Source: Hyalangium gracile
GTDB lineage: Bacteria > Myxococcota > Myxococcia > Myxococcales > Myxococcaceae
Length of the DNA: 64,000 bases
Reading direction: 5' to 3'
Assembly (NCBI RefSeq): GCF_020103725.1
Contig: NZ_JAHXBG010000006.1
Location: forward strand, 484,388-548,387
Shown: piece by piece, positions 26,093 through 35,661 of the stretch
How the letters are laid out: the number at the start of each line of letters is the position of its first letter
Position numbering within the stretch: position 1 is the stretch's first letter
Notes under the pieces: model-generated
Told to the model about the DNA's origin: nothing
Databases searched by the model: none
Seen by the model: only the letters and a program-made list of their open reading frames with translations
Translations under genes and position numbers: made by a program

Positions 26093-27636
26093 GGCTCCAC
26101 CCTCCGCGCCCGCGCCAGGGACGTGAGGAAGCCATTCGCGCTGGGCTCGAAGCCCTCCAGCCGCCGGGACACCACCGCCACGCTGCTCTCGTGCCAGAGC
26201 GGCGCGTACGGGAGCAGCGCGTCCAGCCGCTCCTGCACCCTCGCGTAGAGCGCCGCGCGCTGTGAGGGCTCCACCCGGCTCGCCTCGTCCAGCAGCGCGT
26301 CCAGCTCCGCATCCTTCAGAGCCCCCCGGTTGAAGCCGCCCCAGTGGTTCTCCTCCGTGGGCACGTTCCTCGAGTGGTACGCCCCGCGCATCAGGTCCGG
26401 CTCGATGACCGACGCCCACTTGAGCGTCACCATCTCGAAGTTGCCTCGGCGGATGTCGTTGAAGAGCGTGCCGAACTCCAGCGAGCGTACCTCCACCGCC
26501 ACGCCTCCTCGCGCCAGCTGCTCCTGGAGCACCAGCGCCACCGACTTGCGGAACCGGTCCGTGCTCACCTTCAGGCTCAGCGTCATCCGAGGCTGGCCTC
26601 CCGGCCCATCCGGATCCGGGTAGCCCGCCGCATCCAGCAGCCTCGCCGCCTCGGCCGGGTCATACCGGCAGCCCTCCTGCGGCGCGTGGGCCCAGTGCGT
26701 GGCGGGCAGCATGCCCGTGGCCGGCTCCGCCAGTCCGTGGAACTTGTGCTCCACGATGGGCTTCACCTCCAGCAGGTGGCACACCGCCTGGCGCACCCTC
26801 ACATCCGCCAGCGGCCCGGAGCGCAGGTTGAAGCCCAGGTATGCGTAGCCCGTGCCGGGCCGGACGAGCACGCGCAGGCCCGGCTCCTTCCTCAACAGGG
26901 GCAGCACCGCTGGGGACACCGCGTTGGTCACCAGGTCCGCGCGCCCCTTCAGCAGCTCCAGCACTCGCGTCGTCTCGTCTCGGACGACTCGGAAGTGCAG
27001 CCGGGAGATGCCCGGAGCCCTCGCGTAATACCCCTCGAAGGGTACCAGCGTGAGGTGTTCCTCATCCGGTTGGGCCTCAAACCGAAACGCTCCGGCTCCC
27101 ACCGGGTGCGCTCCCTGAAGCTCCACGCCACCCAGGCCTGCTCGCTCAGCGGGCAGGATGCTCAGCGACAGCTCCGCCAGCAGTGGGGCATAGGGCCGTC
27201 GCAGGTGGAAGCGGACGGTGCGATCACCTACCACCTCCACCTCCTGAATCACCTCGTACCGGTCCACCTTCGGACTGCGCAGCGCCCGGTCTCGCACTCC
27301 GTCATAGGTTGCCTTCACGTCCGCGGCCGTGAGCGCCGTGCCATCATGGAACGTGAGCCCGGGGCGCAGCGTGAACTCCATGACAGTGGGGGACAGCGCG
27401 CGGAAGGACTCGGCCAGCGCCGGCACCGGTCGGCTGGTGTCATCGAAGGTGACGAGCCCCGGCGCGATGAGCTGGCCGATGCGCTGGCCAATCGCTGTCA
27501 GCGCGAAGCGGTCATCCAGGCTGTCGGGTGGCGCCTCGACCAGCACCGTGATGCCGTCGGGGGTTCGGTCTGGTCGGCAGCCCGCCAACAGTGCGAGCAG
27601 CATCCCCAGGGCGGCGCGGCGGAGCAGAGCGGACAT
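26089..27636 (-). CDS. Solute-binding lipoprotein of peptide ABC transporter (SBP family 5)
   Basis: 515 residues with signal LGMLLALLAGCRPD (lipobox Cys20). Family 5 pattern: LAESFRALSPTVMEFTLRPG, TFHDGTALTAADVKATYD, YLGFNLRSGPLADVRVRQAV. It would bind oligopeptide-like ligands at the outer face of the inner membrane and deliver them to the OppBC pair encoded downstream with overlapping codons. The operon lacks ATPase genes, so it must share ATPases encoded elsewhere. Divergent from dacB. Confidence 0.9.
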   Translation of the reverse strand: MSALLRRAALGMLLALLAGCRPDRTPDGITVLVEAPPDSLDDRFALTAIGQRIGQLIAPGLVTFDDTSRPVPALAESFRALSPTVMEFTLRPGLTFHDGTALTAADVKATYDGVRDRALRSPKVDRYEVIQEVEVVGDRTVRFHLRRPYAPLLAELSLSILPAERAGLGGVELQGAHPVGAGAFRFEAQPDEEHLTLVPFEGYYARAPGISRLHFRVVRDETTRVLELLKGRADLVTNAVSPAVLPLLRKEPGLRVLVRPGTGYAYLGFNLRSGPLADVRVRQAVCHLLEVKPIVEHKFHGLAEPATGMLPATHWAHAPQEGCRYDPAEAARLLDAAGYPDPDGPGGQPRMTLSLKVSTDRFRKSVALVLQEQLARGGVAVEVRSLEFGTLFNDIRRGNFEMVTLKWASVIEPDLMRGAYHSRNVPTEENHWGGFNRGALKDAELDALLDEASRVEPSQRAALYARVQERLDALLPYAPLWHESSVAVVSRRLEGFEPSANGFLTSLARARRVEP

Positions 27637-27892
27637 CCGTTTCCAGCTTGTGTCACACCCGGGTGGTAGGGTCGACGGTGTTGCGCACCCCCGTCAGGCC
27701 CTTATTTCACCGCAGCGTCATGAAGGCGCTGGAACTGAAGGTCGGTTCACAGGGTTGCAGGTGCGTCTGGCTCACCGCCCGATGAAGAAAAGTCCACATC
27801 CTCGGCAGCGCAGCTTCGCCTGGCGGATGAGCGAGCGCCCAGACATGGACGCGCCTACTCTTCCTCCCTTGATTCTGGGGGATCTGCTTCTC

Positions 27893-30157
27893 ATGATGGC
27901 CCGCGTCTTCCCCGGAGCCTTTGTGCAGGTTCATCGAGCCAGTGTCCTCTTGGCCGCGACGGCCGCGATCATTCTTTCGCTTCCCGCAGCCCACGCCGCC
28001 CCGGCGGACAAGCGGGCCGAGCGTGAGGCGCTGAAGACGGCGTTGCTCGACGTGCTCCAACGCACGCCCCTCAAGGCCAGCCGCGTGGGCATCCACATCC
28101 AGAGCCTGGATGACGGCTCGGTGGTGTTCAGCCAGAACGCGGACGATCTGCTCAACCCGGCCTCGAACGTGAAGCTCGTCACCTCGGCCGCGGCGCTGGC
28201 GACGCTCGGGACGGAGTACCGCTTCGACACCGAGTTCCTCGTGGACCCGGAGCTGCCGCCCGACGGCAAGGTCAAGACGCTCTACGTGCGCGGCAAGGGC
28301 GACCCGTCGATGACGACCGAGCGCCTCTATGGTGTCGTCTCCGAGCTGTTCCACGGCGGCCTGCGCGAGGTGCAGGACATCATCATCGACGACTCGTGGT
28401 TCGACGCCGAGCGCACGCCGCCCGGGTATGACCAGGAGGAGTCGGACCGGGCCTACATGGCGCCCACCGGCGCGGTGAGCCTCAACTGGAACGCGACCGC
28501 CATCTACCTGCGGGCCGGTGAGGCTCCGGGTGCCAAGGGCACCGTGGAGATGGAGCCCCCCAGCGACTTCTTCGTGGTGGAGAACGGGCTGACCACGGGC
28601 AGCCACCGGGCCCGCCGCGTCTCGGTCGCCAGCAAGCCGCTGGGCGACAAGCAGCGCATCGTGGTGAAGGGGCAGCTGCCGTCGGACCAGGGCGCCGTGA
28701 GTGTCTGGAAGAAGATCGACAACCCGCCCATGTACTTCGGCTACACCTTCAAGGAGCTGCTGAAGGGGCGCGGCATCAAGGTGAAGGGCAAGGTGAAGCT
28801 GGGCCTGGCTCCCTCGAGGGCCAGGCTGGTGCACGTGGCCCAGTCGGACACGTTCGACGTCATCCTCAAGCGGCTCAACAAGCTGTCCAACAACTTCGTC
28901 GCCGAGACGCTGCTCAAGACGATGGGCGCCGAGCTCAAGGGCGCGCCGGGCAGCTTCCAGAAGGGCATCGAGGTGGTGGAGTCCTTCCTCGAGCGGGAGG
29001 TGGGCCTGCCCAGCGGCTCGTACGTGATGAAGAACGGCAGCGGCCTGAACGACACCAACCGCTTCTCGGCCACGCAGCTCACGCGCATCCTGCGCTTCAT
29101 GCACTCGCGCTTCCCGCTGGCGCCCGAGTACCTGTCCTCGGTGGGCATCGCCGGCAAGGACGGCACGCTCAAGTACCGCTTCGAGGGCAGCGAGGCCGTG
29201 GGCCGCCTGCGCGCCAAGACGGGCACGCTGGAGAATGTGTCCGCGCTGAGCGGCTACGTGCAGGCCACCGGCGGGGAGCTGTTCGTCTTCGCGATGATGG
29301 TGAACGACTACCCCGGTCGCTCGGGCCCCGTGGTGCAGGGGCTGGATGCGCTGGGCGCCGCGGTGGCGGCCACGGGCTCCTCGATGGGGCCCTCGCGCGC
29401 GGTGGCGGCGCTCTCGGACACTCCGCGTCCGGGCGGTGAGCTGGGCGCGGTGGCCAGCCGCATCAAGACGTACCTGGAGCTGGGCAAGCAGCGCGACCAG
29501 CGCAACATCAGCTTCCTGCGCACGGCGTGGCGCAGCGAGCGCGACCCGGCCGTGCGCGCCGTGCTGGCCGACAGCCTCTACCAGTCCAACCCGAGCGACT
29601 ACCTGGGCGCGCGCACGCTCCTGGACAGCTACTCGGCGGCCTCGGACGTGTACGGCCGGCTGCGGGCCGTGGCGCGCGAGCTCTCCGTGGACGTGCCCGG
29701 CGTGGGCAGCATGGTGGAGCTGGCCGCGGGCGGCAACGCGGAGGCGCTGGCTCGCGTGGTGGAGCTGGCCGGGGCCTCGCGTGGGGACGGGCAGGCGGAG
29801 ACGGAGCTGTCCGTGGCCCTGGGCGAGGTGGCTCGCACCGCGCCAGAGGAGCTCGTCGTCGCCCTGCGCGAGTCCGGCAACTCGGAGCGGGATGTCGCCG
29901 TCTCCCTGCTGGCCCGCGGGCTGGTGCAGGTGGGCGACGCGGACCACCCGTTCTGGAAGTCACTGCGCAAGCAGCTCGGCGCGCCGGATCCGGCCCTGGT
30001 GACGTTCGTGCGCAACCTGGACGCCACGCTCTCGCAGAAGGTGGCCGAGCAGAAGGCGCCTCGGGCTCCGGACACGGTGGAGGCGGTGTCGCCGGGCTCC
30101 GCGGCTCCCGTGGGGCCGGGGCCTTCGCGCACGGCGGAGACCCGCCCTGGCGGGTGA
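27893..30157 (+). CDS. dacB: D-alanyl-D-alanine carboxypeptidase/endopeptidase (PBP4 type) with long C-terminal extension
   Basis: 754 residues. Signal peptide (ASVLLAATAAIILSLPAAHA) then a peptidase S13 domain with SxxK in NPASNVKL, the SxN triad element KLSNNF and KTG in RAKTGTLENVSA. It cleaves D-Ala-D-Ala termini or 4-3 crosslinks in peptidoglycan. After the penicillin-binding domain ends near residue 510, about 240 residues remain that look helical and repetitive (RSERDPAVRAVLADSL), unlike E. coli PBP4 (about 477 residues). ATG 27893 is chosen for its GGGGGAT site and clean signal; starts at 27845 or earlier are possible. Confidence 0.88.
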   Translation: MMARVFPGAFVQVHRASVLLAATAAIILSLPAAHAAPADKRAEREALKTALLDVLQRTPLKASRVGIHIQSLDDGSVVFSQNADDLLNPASNVKLVTSAAALATLGTEYRFDTEFLVDPELPPDGKVKTLYVRGKGDPSMTTERLYGVVSELFHGGLREVQDIIIDDSWFDAERTPPGYDQEESDRAYMAPTGAVSLNWNATAIYLRAGEAPGAKGTVEMEPPSDFFVVENGLTTGSHRARRVSVASKPLGDKQRIVVKGQLPSDQGAVSVWKKIDNPPMYFGYTFKELLKGRGIKVKGKVKLGLAPSRARLVHVAQSDTFDVILKRLNKLSNNFVAETLLKTMGAELKGAPGSFQKGIEVVESFLEREVGLPSGSYVMKNGSGLNDTNRFSATQLTRILRFMHSRFPLAPEYLSSVGIAGKDGTLKYRFEGSEAVGRLRAKTGTLENVSALSGYVQATGGELFVFAMMVNDYPGRSGPVVQGLDALGAAVAATGSSMGPSRAVAALSDTPRPGGELGAVASRIKTYLELGKQRDQRNISFLRTAWRSERDPAVRAVLADSLYQSNPSDYLGARTLLDSYSAASDVYGRLRAVARELSVDVPGVGSMVELAAGGNAEALARVVELAGASRGDGQAETELSVALGEVARTAPEELVVALRESGNSERDVAVSLLARGLVQVGDADHPFWKSLRKQLGAPDPALVTFVRNLDATLSQKVAEQKAPRAPDTVEAVSPGSAAPVGPGPSRTAETRPGG

Positions 30158-30200
30158 GGCCCGCATCCCCGTGTGATTTCAGGGATCTCCCGGGGCGAGC

Positions 30201-30226
30201 AGGCAGGCGGGCGTTGACGCCTGCCT
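30201..30226 (+). terminator. Hairpin after dacB
   Basis: Stem AGGCAGGCG / CGCCTGCCT (9 bp) with an 8-base loop, 44 bases after the dacB stop. No T-run. Likely separates dacB from ssb. The following 153 bases up to ssb should hold the ssb promoter, which I could not place firmly. Confidence 0.5.
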
Positions 30227-30379
30227 CGTGGGCCCGAGGATCAGCGCGCGCGTCGCTCCCATCGTGTATACCTGTCAAGTATTCCGCCAGGTGATGAACC
30301 TGCGGGATGGCGCCGATCCGTGGTGGATCGGCTACCCAAGGAGCCGGTCCGAGGTGGACGGGCTATAGAAAGGGCAGTC

Positions 30380-30865
30380 ATGGCTGGAGGCGTCAACAAG
30401 GTCATCCTCATCGGCAACCTCGGAGCAGACCCCGAGGTGCGCTTCACCCCGGGCGGTCAGGCGGTCGCCAACTTCCGCATCGCCACCAGCGAGAGCTGGA
30501 ACGACAAGAACGGGCAGAAGCAGGAGCGGACCGAGTGGCACCGCATCGTCGTGTGGGGAAAGCTGGCGGAGCTGTGCGGCGAGTACTTGAAGAAGGGCCG
30601 GCAGTGCTACGTCGAGGGCCGCCTGCAGACGCGCGAGTGGACGGACAAGGAGAACCGGAAGAACTACACCACCGAGGTGGTCGCCACCTCCGTCACCTTC
30701 CTGGGCGGCCGTGATGCGGGCGCCGGGGATGGGGGCGGGGCCCGGCGCGGCGGTGGCTCGTTCTCCCGAAGCGGGGAGCCCGACTACGGCGCGCCTCCTC
30801 CGGGGATGGACGATGGCGGCATGAACCAGAGCGGTGGCAACGGGGACGACGACATCCCGTTCTAG
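30380..30865 (+). CDS. ssb: Single-stranded DNA-binding protein
   Basis: 161 residues: OB-fold domain ([49 protein letters not shown]; about 1-110), Gly/Asp-rich flexible linker, and the acidic tip DDDIPF that recruits repair and replication proteins. ATG 30380 has AAAGGG upstream and gives the conserved [15 protein letters not shown]. Free-standing gene followed by its own terminator. Confidence 0.96.
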   Translation: MAGGVNKVILIGNLGADPEVRFTPGGQAVANFRIATSESWNDKNGQKQERTEWHRIVVWGKLAELCGEYLKKGRQCYVEGRLQTREWTDKENRKNYTTEVVATSVTFLGGRDAGAGDGGGARRGGGSFSRSGEPDYGAPPPGMDDGGMNQSGGNGDDDIPF

Positions 30866-30878
30866 GCTCCGGAAGACG

Positions 30879-30920
30879 AACCGGCCGCCCCCAATACCCG
30901 GGAGCGGCCGGTTTTGTTTT
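30879..30920 (+). terminator. Rho-independent terminator of ssb
   Basis: Stem AACCGGCCGC (30879-30888) / GCGGCCGGTT (30904-30913) extended inward by CCCC/GGGA partial pairing, followed by TTGTTTT. It starts 14 bases after the ssb stop and can also limit read-through toward the convergent cytochrome b gene. Confidence 0.85.
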
Positions 30921-30940
30921 CAGGTGGTGCGGGCCGCCCG

Positions 30941-31624
30941 CTACATGTCGATGGAGTGCCCGGTGCCGGGGCCGAACGCCTCACCGGCCTGGAACAGCGC
31001 GTAGATGGCGCCCCACGCCATGGCCGTCAGCACCAGGAAGATGATGATGACGAAGGGCTCGAAGCGGCGCATGGAGCGCTCGCTGGCGAAGATGCCCCAG
31101 GCCATGCCGAAGTTCTGCAGCCCGTTGGCCACGTGGTACGCCACGCCGAGCGTGCCCACCAGGTAGACGAAGAGGGTGGGGCCGTGGAAGCGCATCTCCC
31201 GGGCGATGTCCTCGAAGGCCTCGGGGCCGTGGCCCAGCAGGCGCGGCTCCAGGAAGGCCTTCCACAGGTGGGCGCCCAGGAAGGCCAGCACGCCCACGGC
31301 GGTGACGCGCTGGAGGATGTACTTGAGGTTGCCGTAGTTGTTGTAGGCGAGGTTGTTGGGCCGGAAGCTGAACAGCCGCACCAGGCCCCACCCGGTGTGC
31401 ATCAGCAGCGGCACCAGGGAGATGAGGAAGCCCAGCGCCATCGAGAACGGGTGCGCGTACGTCGTCACCGAGCTCTGCCACGCCGCGGCGCCGCTGAAGG
31501 CGGCCAGGTTGTCCCAGAGGTGGTTGATGGTCCACAGCGTCAGGGGGAACACCGCGAGGAATGAGCCCAGGCGGGACTGGAGGAGCGGGTTCTTGCGAGG
31601 AAGGGCTGCGGCTTGGGTGCTCAT
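30941..31624 (-). CDS. sdhC: Succinate dehydrogenase/fumarate reductase cytochrome b subunit
   Basis: 227 residues with five predicted membrane helices, matching the di-heme cytochrome b558 type of succinate:quinone oxidoreductase. Histidines in INHLWDNL, TTYAHPFSMAL, LLMHTGWG, GAHLWKAF and VAYHVANGL sit in helices and could ligate heme. ATG 31624 gives MSTQAAALPRKNPLLQSRLGS. SdhA and SdhB normally follow in this arrangement, but the next sequence is the ssb terminator and ssb on the other strand, so this subunit is alone here. Divergent from hslO. Confidence 0.85.
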   Translation of the reverse strand: MSTQAAALPRKNPLLQSRLGSFLAVFPLTLWTINHLWDNLAAFSGAAAWQSSVTTYAHPFSMALGFLISLVPLLMHTGWGLVRLFSFRPNNLAYNNYGNLKYILQRVTAVGVLAFLGAHLWKAFLEPRLLGHGPEAFEDIAREMRFHGPTLFVYLVGTLGVAYHVANGLQNFGMAWGIFASERSMRRFEPFVIIIFLVLTAMAWGAIYALFQAGEAFGPGTGHSIDM

Positions 31625-31866
31625 CGGGACTCCGGCGACGCGCGGACGGGCCACTCCGCGGGTAGGTGGGTCGGACCGGGCGTTATAGCCGGTCCCGGTG
31701 AACGAGGGGCTGGGATATGCCAGCCGGGGTGGCAGCCGGGGCGCTCGGAGGCATAAGCCGGGCCGATGCCTGGGGCTCCAACCCCTCCTTTCCAGGGTAA
31801 CCGAGGCGCCGGGCGCCTTCCCCATTGGCGAGCGCGGCGGTGTTGGGCACGCTACAGCCTCTCCTT

Positions 31867-32760
31867 ATGGCCGATGAACTCGTCAGTGGACTATTGAAGG
31901 ACGTGGACGTCCGAGTGGTGCTCGCCCTCACGTCCGAGCTGTCTCGCCAGGCGCGGGCGACGCACAAGAGCGAGTCGGCTTCGGCCGCGCTGCTCGCCCA
32001 GGGGCTCACCGCCGCCGCGCTCCTGGCGGCGCTTCAGAAGGGGGAGACGCGCATCAACCTGCAGCTGGAGTGCGACGGGCCCCTGCGCGGCTTCTTCGTG
32101 GACGCGGACACCTCCGGGCTGCTGCGGGGCTACACCAAGAACCCCCATGTCACCCACGTGGGCGCCGAGGGCGAGTACCGCTGGCGGCCGGTGTTCGGCA
32201 ACAAGGGCTACATCTCCGTGCTGCGCGACATCGGCGAGGGTGAGTACTACCGCTCCTCGGTGGAGCTGGAGCGCTTCGACTTCGAGCAGGACCTGGAGCG
32301 CTACTTCACCATCTCGGATCAGGTGGCCACGCAGCTCAAGCTGGAGCAGGTGGCAAAGGTCAAGGACGGCACCACCGAGCCCCTGGGGGTGGTGGCGGGC
32401 ATCATCCTTCAGCCCCTGCCGAACGGGGACCGGGAGGCCTTCCAGACGCTCGGCCGCCAGCTCAAGGAGAACCTGCACGGGGTGCTCCAGGCCCATGCCG
32501 CCGAGGGCGGGGCGGCGGTGCTCAAGGCGCTGCTGCCGGGCCGCAATGACTTCGAGGTCATGTCCCGCTACCCCCTGCGCTTCTCGTGCACGTGCAGCCG
32601 GGACCGGGTGAAGAACGCGCTGCTGGCCATGGGGAAGGAGGAGCTGACGGATCTGCTGGAGAAGGACGGGAAGGCGGAGGTGACGTGCCAGTTCTGCACG
32701 ACACAGTACGTCATTCCCGGAGACGAGATCCGCGCGATGCTGGAAGCCGCAATGAAGTGA
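31867..32760 (+). CDS. hslO: Redox-regulated chaperone Hsp33
   Basis: 297 residues. The zinc-binding redox switch is intact: CTC (Cys241, Cys243) and CQFC (Cys274, Cys277). N-terminal domain includes ATHKSESASAALLAQGLTAA and GYTKNPHV. Zinc-bound reduced Hsp33 is inactive; oxidation releases zinc and activates the holdase. ATG 31867 is preceded by a 242-base divergent region shared with sdhC, in which no promoter is obvious. Confidence 0.95.
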   Translation: MADELVSGLLKDVDVRVVLALTSELSRQARATHKSESASAALLAQGLTAAALLAALQKGETRINLQLECDGPLRGFFVDADTSGLLRGYTKNPHVTHVGAEGEYRWRPVFGNKGYISVLRDIGEGEYYRSSVELERFDFEQDLERYFTISDQVATQLKLEQVAKVKDGTTEPLGVVAGIILQPLPNGDREAFQTLGRQLKENLHGVLQAHAAEGGAAVLKALLPGRNDFEVMSRYPLRFSCTCSRDRVKNALLAMGKEELTDLLEKDGKAEVTCQFCTTQYVIPGDEIRAMLEAAMK

Positions 32761-32783
32761 CGTACAGCGTGCAGCCCAGCGCC

Positions 32784-32809
32784 GGGGGCCTACGCGGGAA
32801 GTAGCCCCC
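32784..32809 (+). terminator. Hairpin after hslO
   Basis: GGGGG(CC)TAC / GTAGCCCCC with a 7-base loop and one bulge, 23 bases after the hslO stop. No clear T-run. Confidence 0.55.
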
Positions 32810-32830
32810 GAGCGTCGCTCAAGATATGAC

Positions 32831-33529
32831 GTGGGCGCACCTCAGCTGGAGTCCTCATCCGTGGCCACGAAGCGCGCAGTGTCCGGCAAGGGCAAGACCT
32901 CCAAGAAGGGCAAGTCCGCGCCCAAGCCTTCCAAGCAGAAGGTGGAGAAGCTGGTCTCCATCCCCTCGGACGTCGTGCTGGCGCCCCAGGCCGAGGTTCC
33001 GCGCATGCCCACCGGGAGGGACCAATCCCGGCAGCGCTCCGCCGTGCAGGAGCTGTCGTGGGCGGACTTCGACAGGGCGGTGCAGGCGCTGGCGGGCGCC
33101 ATCCGCCAGGACTTCAAGGTCGAGGCCGTGGTGGGCGTGGCGCATGGCGGCGTCTTCGTGGGTGGGGCGCTCTCGAGCGCGCTCGGCTGCGAGTTCTTCC
33201 CCGTGCGCATCACCCGGCGCAGCCGCGACCGCGGCAGCACGAACAAGCCCCAGCTCTCCGGCGAGATGCCGCGCGAGCTGAAGGGCCGGCGCGTGCTCAT
33301 CGTCGATGACGTGGCCGCCAGCGGCGACACGCTGGAGATGGCCACCGCGCTGGCGAAGAAGGTGGGCGCCCGCGAGGTGAGGACGGCGTGCATGGTGGCC
33401 CGGCCCGAGGGCTATGAGCCGGACTATCGGGCGCTGTCGACCCAGGCGTTCCTCGTCTTCCCCTGGGACTACGAGCCCACGGGCGGGGTGGACCGCTCCG
33501 ACGTGGACCCGGATCTGGCCGGGGCCTGA
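32831..33529 (+). CDS. Phosphoribosyltransferase family protein
   Basis: 232 residues. The PRPP-binding loop [13 protein letters not shown] is the type I phosphoribosyltransferase signature; [19 protein letters not shown] and [11 protein letters not shown] match the flexible-loop region of the xanthine/hypoxanthine-type subgroup. The first 60 residues are a basic Lys/Ser-rich extension ([15 protein letters not shown]) not expected in the enzymes. GTG 32831 is the longest reading; GTG 32861, with GGAG upstream, is an equally good start. Purine substrate not determined. Confidence 0.83.
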   Translation: MGAPQLESSSVATKRAVSGKGKTSKKGKSAPKPSKQKVEKLVSIPSDVVLAPQAEVPRMPTGRDQSRQRSAVQELSWADFDRAVQALAGAIRQDFKVEAVVGVAHGGVFVGGALSSALGCEFFPVRITRRSRDRGSTNKPQLSGEMPRELKGRRVLIVDDVAASGDTLEMATALAKKVGAREVRTACMVARPEGYEPDYRALSTQAFLVFPWDYEPTGGVDRSDVDPDLAGA

Positions 33530-33744
33530 GCGGCTGCCTCGGGCGTCCCCTGGATGACGTTTGCGCTGCCCTGTCCCCCGCGCGGGCGAGCGTCTGCGCG
33601 TTGCGTGGGCCCGACCTGTCCCGTAGTCTGGCCGGGATGTAGGACACCCCGTCTTCTCGCGACCTGGGACGGGGGCCCACGGTGGGGGAGACCGCTCCAT
33701 CCCGGAGCGGGCACAGGCAGGCGCACGAGGAACGGGCCGGCGCG

Positions 33745-35661
33745 ATGATCATCGGCACGGCGGGGCACATCGACCACGGCAAGACGTCCCTGGTGAAGGC
33801 CCTCACCGGTATCGACACGGACCGGCTCAAGGAGGAGAAGCGCCGAGGCATCACCCTGGAGCTGGGCTTCGCCCACCTCACGCTGGATGATGGGACGCTG
33901 GCGGGCGTGGTGGACGTGCCCGGCCACGAGCGCTTCGTGAAGGCCATGGCCGCGGGCGCCGGGGGCGTGGACCTGGCGGTGCTCGTGGTGGCCGCGGACG
34001 AGGGCGTCATGCCCCAGACGCGCGAGCACCTGGACATCTGCCGCCTGCTCGGGGTGAAGGCGGGCGTCATCGCCCTCACCAAGAGCGATCTGCTGGCGGA
34101 GCTGGGCGAGGAGTGGCTCGCGCTGGTGAAGGCGGACCTGGTGGCGCTGACGGCGGGCACCTTCCTGGAGGGAGCGCCCGTGGTGCCCTGCTCCTCGAAG
34201 ACGGGAGACGGGCTGAAGGAGCTTCGGGCCGCGCTCACTCGCGCGGCGCATGGGCTGCCCCAGCGGCCCTCGGATGGCCCCGTCTTCCTGCCGGTGGACC
34301 GGGTGTTCACCATCAAGGGCTTCGGCACGGTGGTGACGGGCACGCTGCTGTCCGGCACGCTGGCGGTGGAGGAGAGCGCCTCGCTGCTGCCGGGACGCCC
34401 CGGCCCCTTCCGCGTGCGAGGCCTCCAGGTGCATGGCCAGGCCGCGCAGAAGGTGCAGGCGGGCCTGCGCACCGCGGTGAACCTCGTGGGCGTGGAGCCC
34501 GAGGAGATCGATCGCGGCATGGTGCTCGTGCGCGCCGGCGAGCTGCCCGAGACGCGGATGCTGGACGTGGAGCTGAGCCTGCTGCCCGCGGTGGAGGAGC
34601 CGCTGCCCCGGCGCCGCAAGCTGCTGCTGCACCTGGGCACCGCGCAGGTGGAGGCCACCGTGGCGCTGTTGGACCTGGAGCGGCTCGAGCCCGGGGAGAC
34701 GGGGCTGGCCCAGCTGCGCCTCTCCGCGCCGCTGGCCGCGCTCGTGGGGCAGCGCTTCATCCTTCGAGGCTCGCGCGCGCTGCCGGGGCGCGGTGCCACC
34801 GTGGCGGGCGGCCGCGTCCTGGCCATCACTCCGCCGCGCCGCCGCAAGGGCGCCTCCGCCGTGGTGGCTCCGCTGCTGGAGGCGGACGCCGGCGGGCACG
34901 TGGCGTGGCTGCTGCGCCAGGCGGGCTACCGGGGGCTCACCCAGGCGGAGCTGTTCGGCCGCTCGGCGATGCCACCCAAGGCGCTCTCACGCACGCTGGA
35001 GCTGCTGGGCTCTCGGGGTGGGGCGCTGCTGGTGGACCGGGACAAGCGCCTCTATCTCTCCGGCGAGGTGTTCGAGGGGCTCCAGAAGCGGGCCCTCGCG
35101 CTGCTGGCCGCCTTCCACGAGCGCGAGCCGATGCGCGAGGGCCTCTCCCGCGAGGAGCTGCGCCAGCGCCTCTCGCCGGAGCTGGACCCGCGCATCTTCC
35201 AGCGGGTGGCGCAGGCGCTGGTGGACACGGGCAAGGCGGAGCTGGACAAGGAGGTGATGCGGCTCAAGGGCCGAGGCCGCACCCTCACCGTCAGCGACGA
35301 GGGAGCCCGGGCCCGGGTGGCGGCGGAGCTGGCCGCGACGGGGCTCGCGCCTCCCACCTTCAACGAGCTGGCGCAGAAGCTCCAGCTGCCGGCGCCCCGG
35401 CTCCAGGAGCTGCTCAAGGTGATGGTGTCCGAGGGCCTCATCGTCCGGGTGAGTGACGAGCTCCACTTCGACGCGGGAGCGCTGGGAGGCCTGCGGGAGC
35501 GACTGGTGGGCTGGCTGCGCGAGAAGAAGGAGATCTCCACCCAGGCCTTCAAGGAAATGGTGGGTCAGAGCCGGAAGTTCGTCATCCCCTTGTCGGAGTA
35601 CTTCGATCGGGAGAAGGTGACGCTGCGAGTGGGTGAGAAGAGGGTGCTGCGCCGGGGATGA
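33745..35661 (+). CDS. selB: Selenocysteine-specific elongation factor SelB
   Basis: 638 residues. GTPase: [11 protein letters not shown] (P-loop, residues 5-15), [24 protein letters not shown]. Elongation-factor beta domains follow, then C-terminal winged-helix repeats that bind SECIS RNA ([20 protein letters not shown]). It delivers Sec-tRNA to UGA. ATG 33745 gives the conserved [16 protein letters not shown]. Neither selA, selD, tRNA-Sec nor a selenoprotein is visible nearby. The stop overlaps the start of a histidine kinase gene (ATGA), an unusual coupling. Confidence 0.95.
   Translation: MIIGTAGHIDHGKTSLVKALTGIDTDRLKEEKRRGITLELGFAHLTLDDGTLAGVVDVPGHERFVKAMAAGAGGVDLAVLVVAADEGVMPQTREHLDICRLLGVKAGVIALTKSDLLAELGEEWLALVKADLVALTAGTFLEGAPVVPCSSKTGDGLKELRAALTRAAHGLPQRPSDGPVFLPVDRVFTIKGFGTVVTGTLLSGTLAVEESASLLPGRPGPFRVRGLQVHGQAAQKVQAGLRTAVNLVGVEPEEIDRGMVLVRAGELPETRMLDVELSLLPAVEEPLPRRRKLLLHLGTAQVEATVALLDLERLEPGETGLAQLRLSAPLAALVGQRFILRGSRALPGRGATVAGGRVLAITPPRRRKGASAVVAPLLEADAGGHVAWLLRQAGYRGLTQAELFGRSAMPPKALSRTLELLGSRGGALLVDRDKRLYLSGEVFEGLQKRALALLAAFHEREPMREGLSREELRQRLSPELDPRIFQRVAQALVDTGKAELDKEVMRLKGRGRTLTVSDEGARARVAAELAATGLAPPTFNELAQKLQLPAPRLQELLKVMVSEGLIVRVSDELHFDAGALGGLRERLVGWLREKKEISTQAFKEMVGQSRKFVIPLSEYFDREKVTLRVGEKRVLRRG

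Noticed and set aside
24315..26312. 665-residue single frame joining OppC to sequence under OppB and the binding protein
   Set aside because: Only the last 289 residues look like a permease; the upstream part is out-of-frame coding of OppB. The real start is the GTG at 25184.
33530..33744. tRNA-Sec (selC) or SECIS element beside selB
   Set aside because: No UCA-anticodon long-arm tRNA pattern or T-loop motif could be found; the 215-base gap shows nothing convincing.
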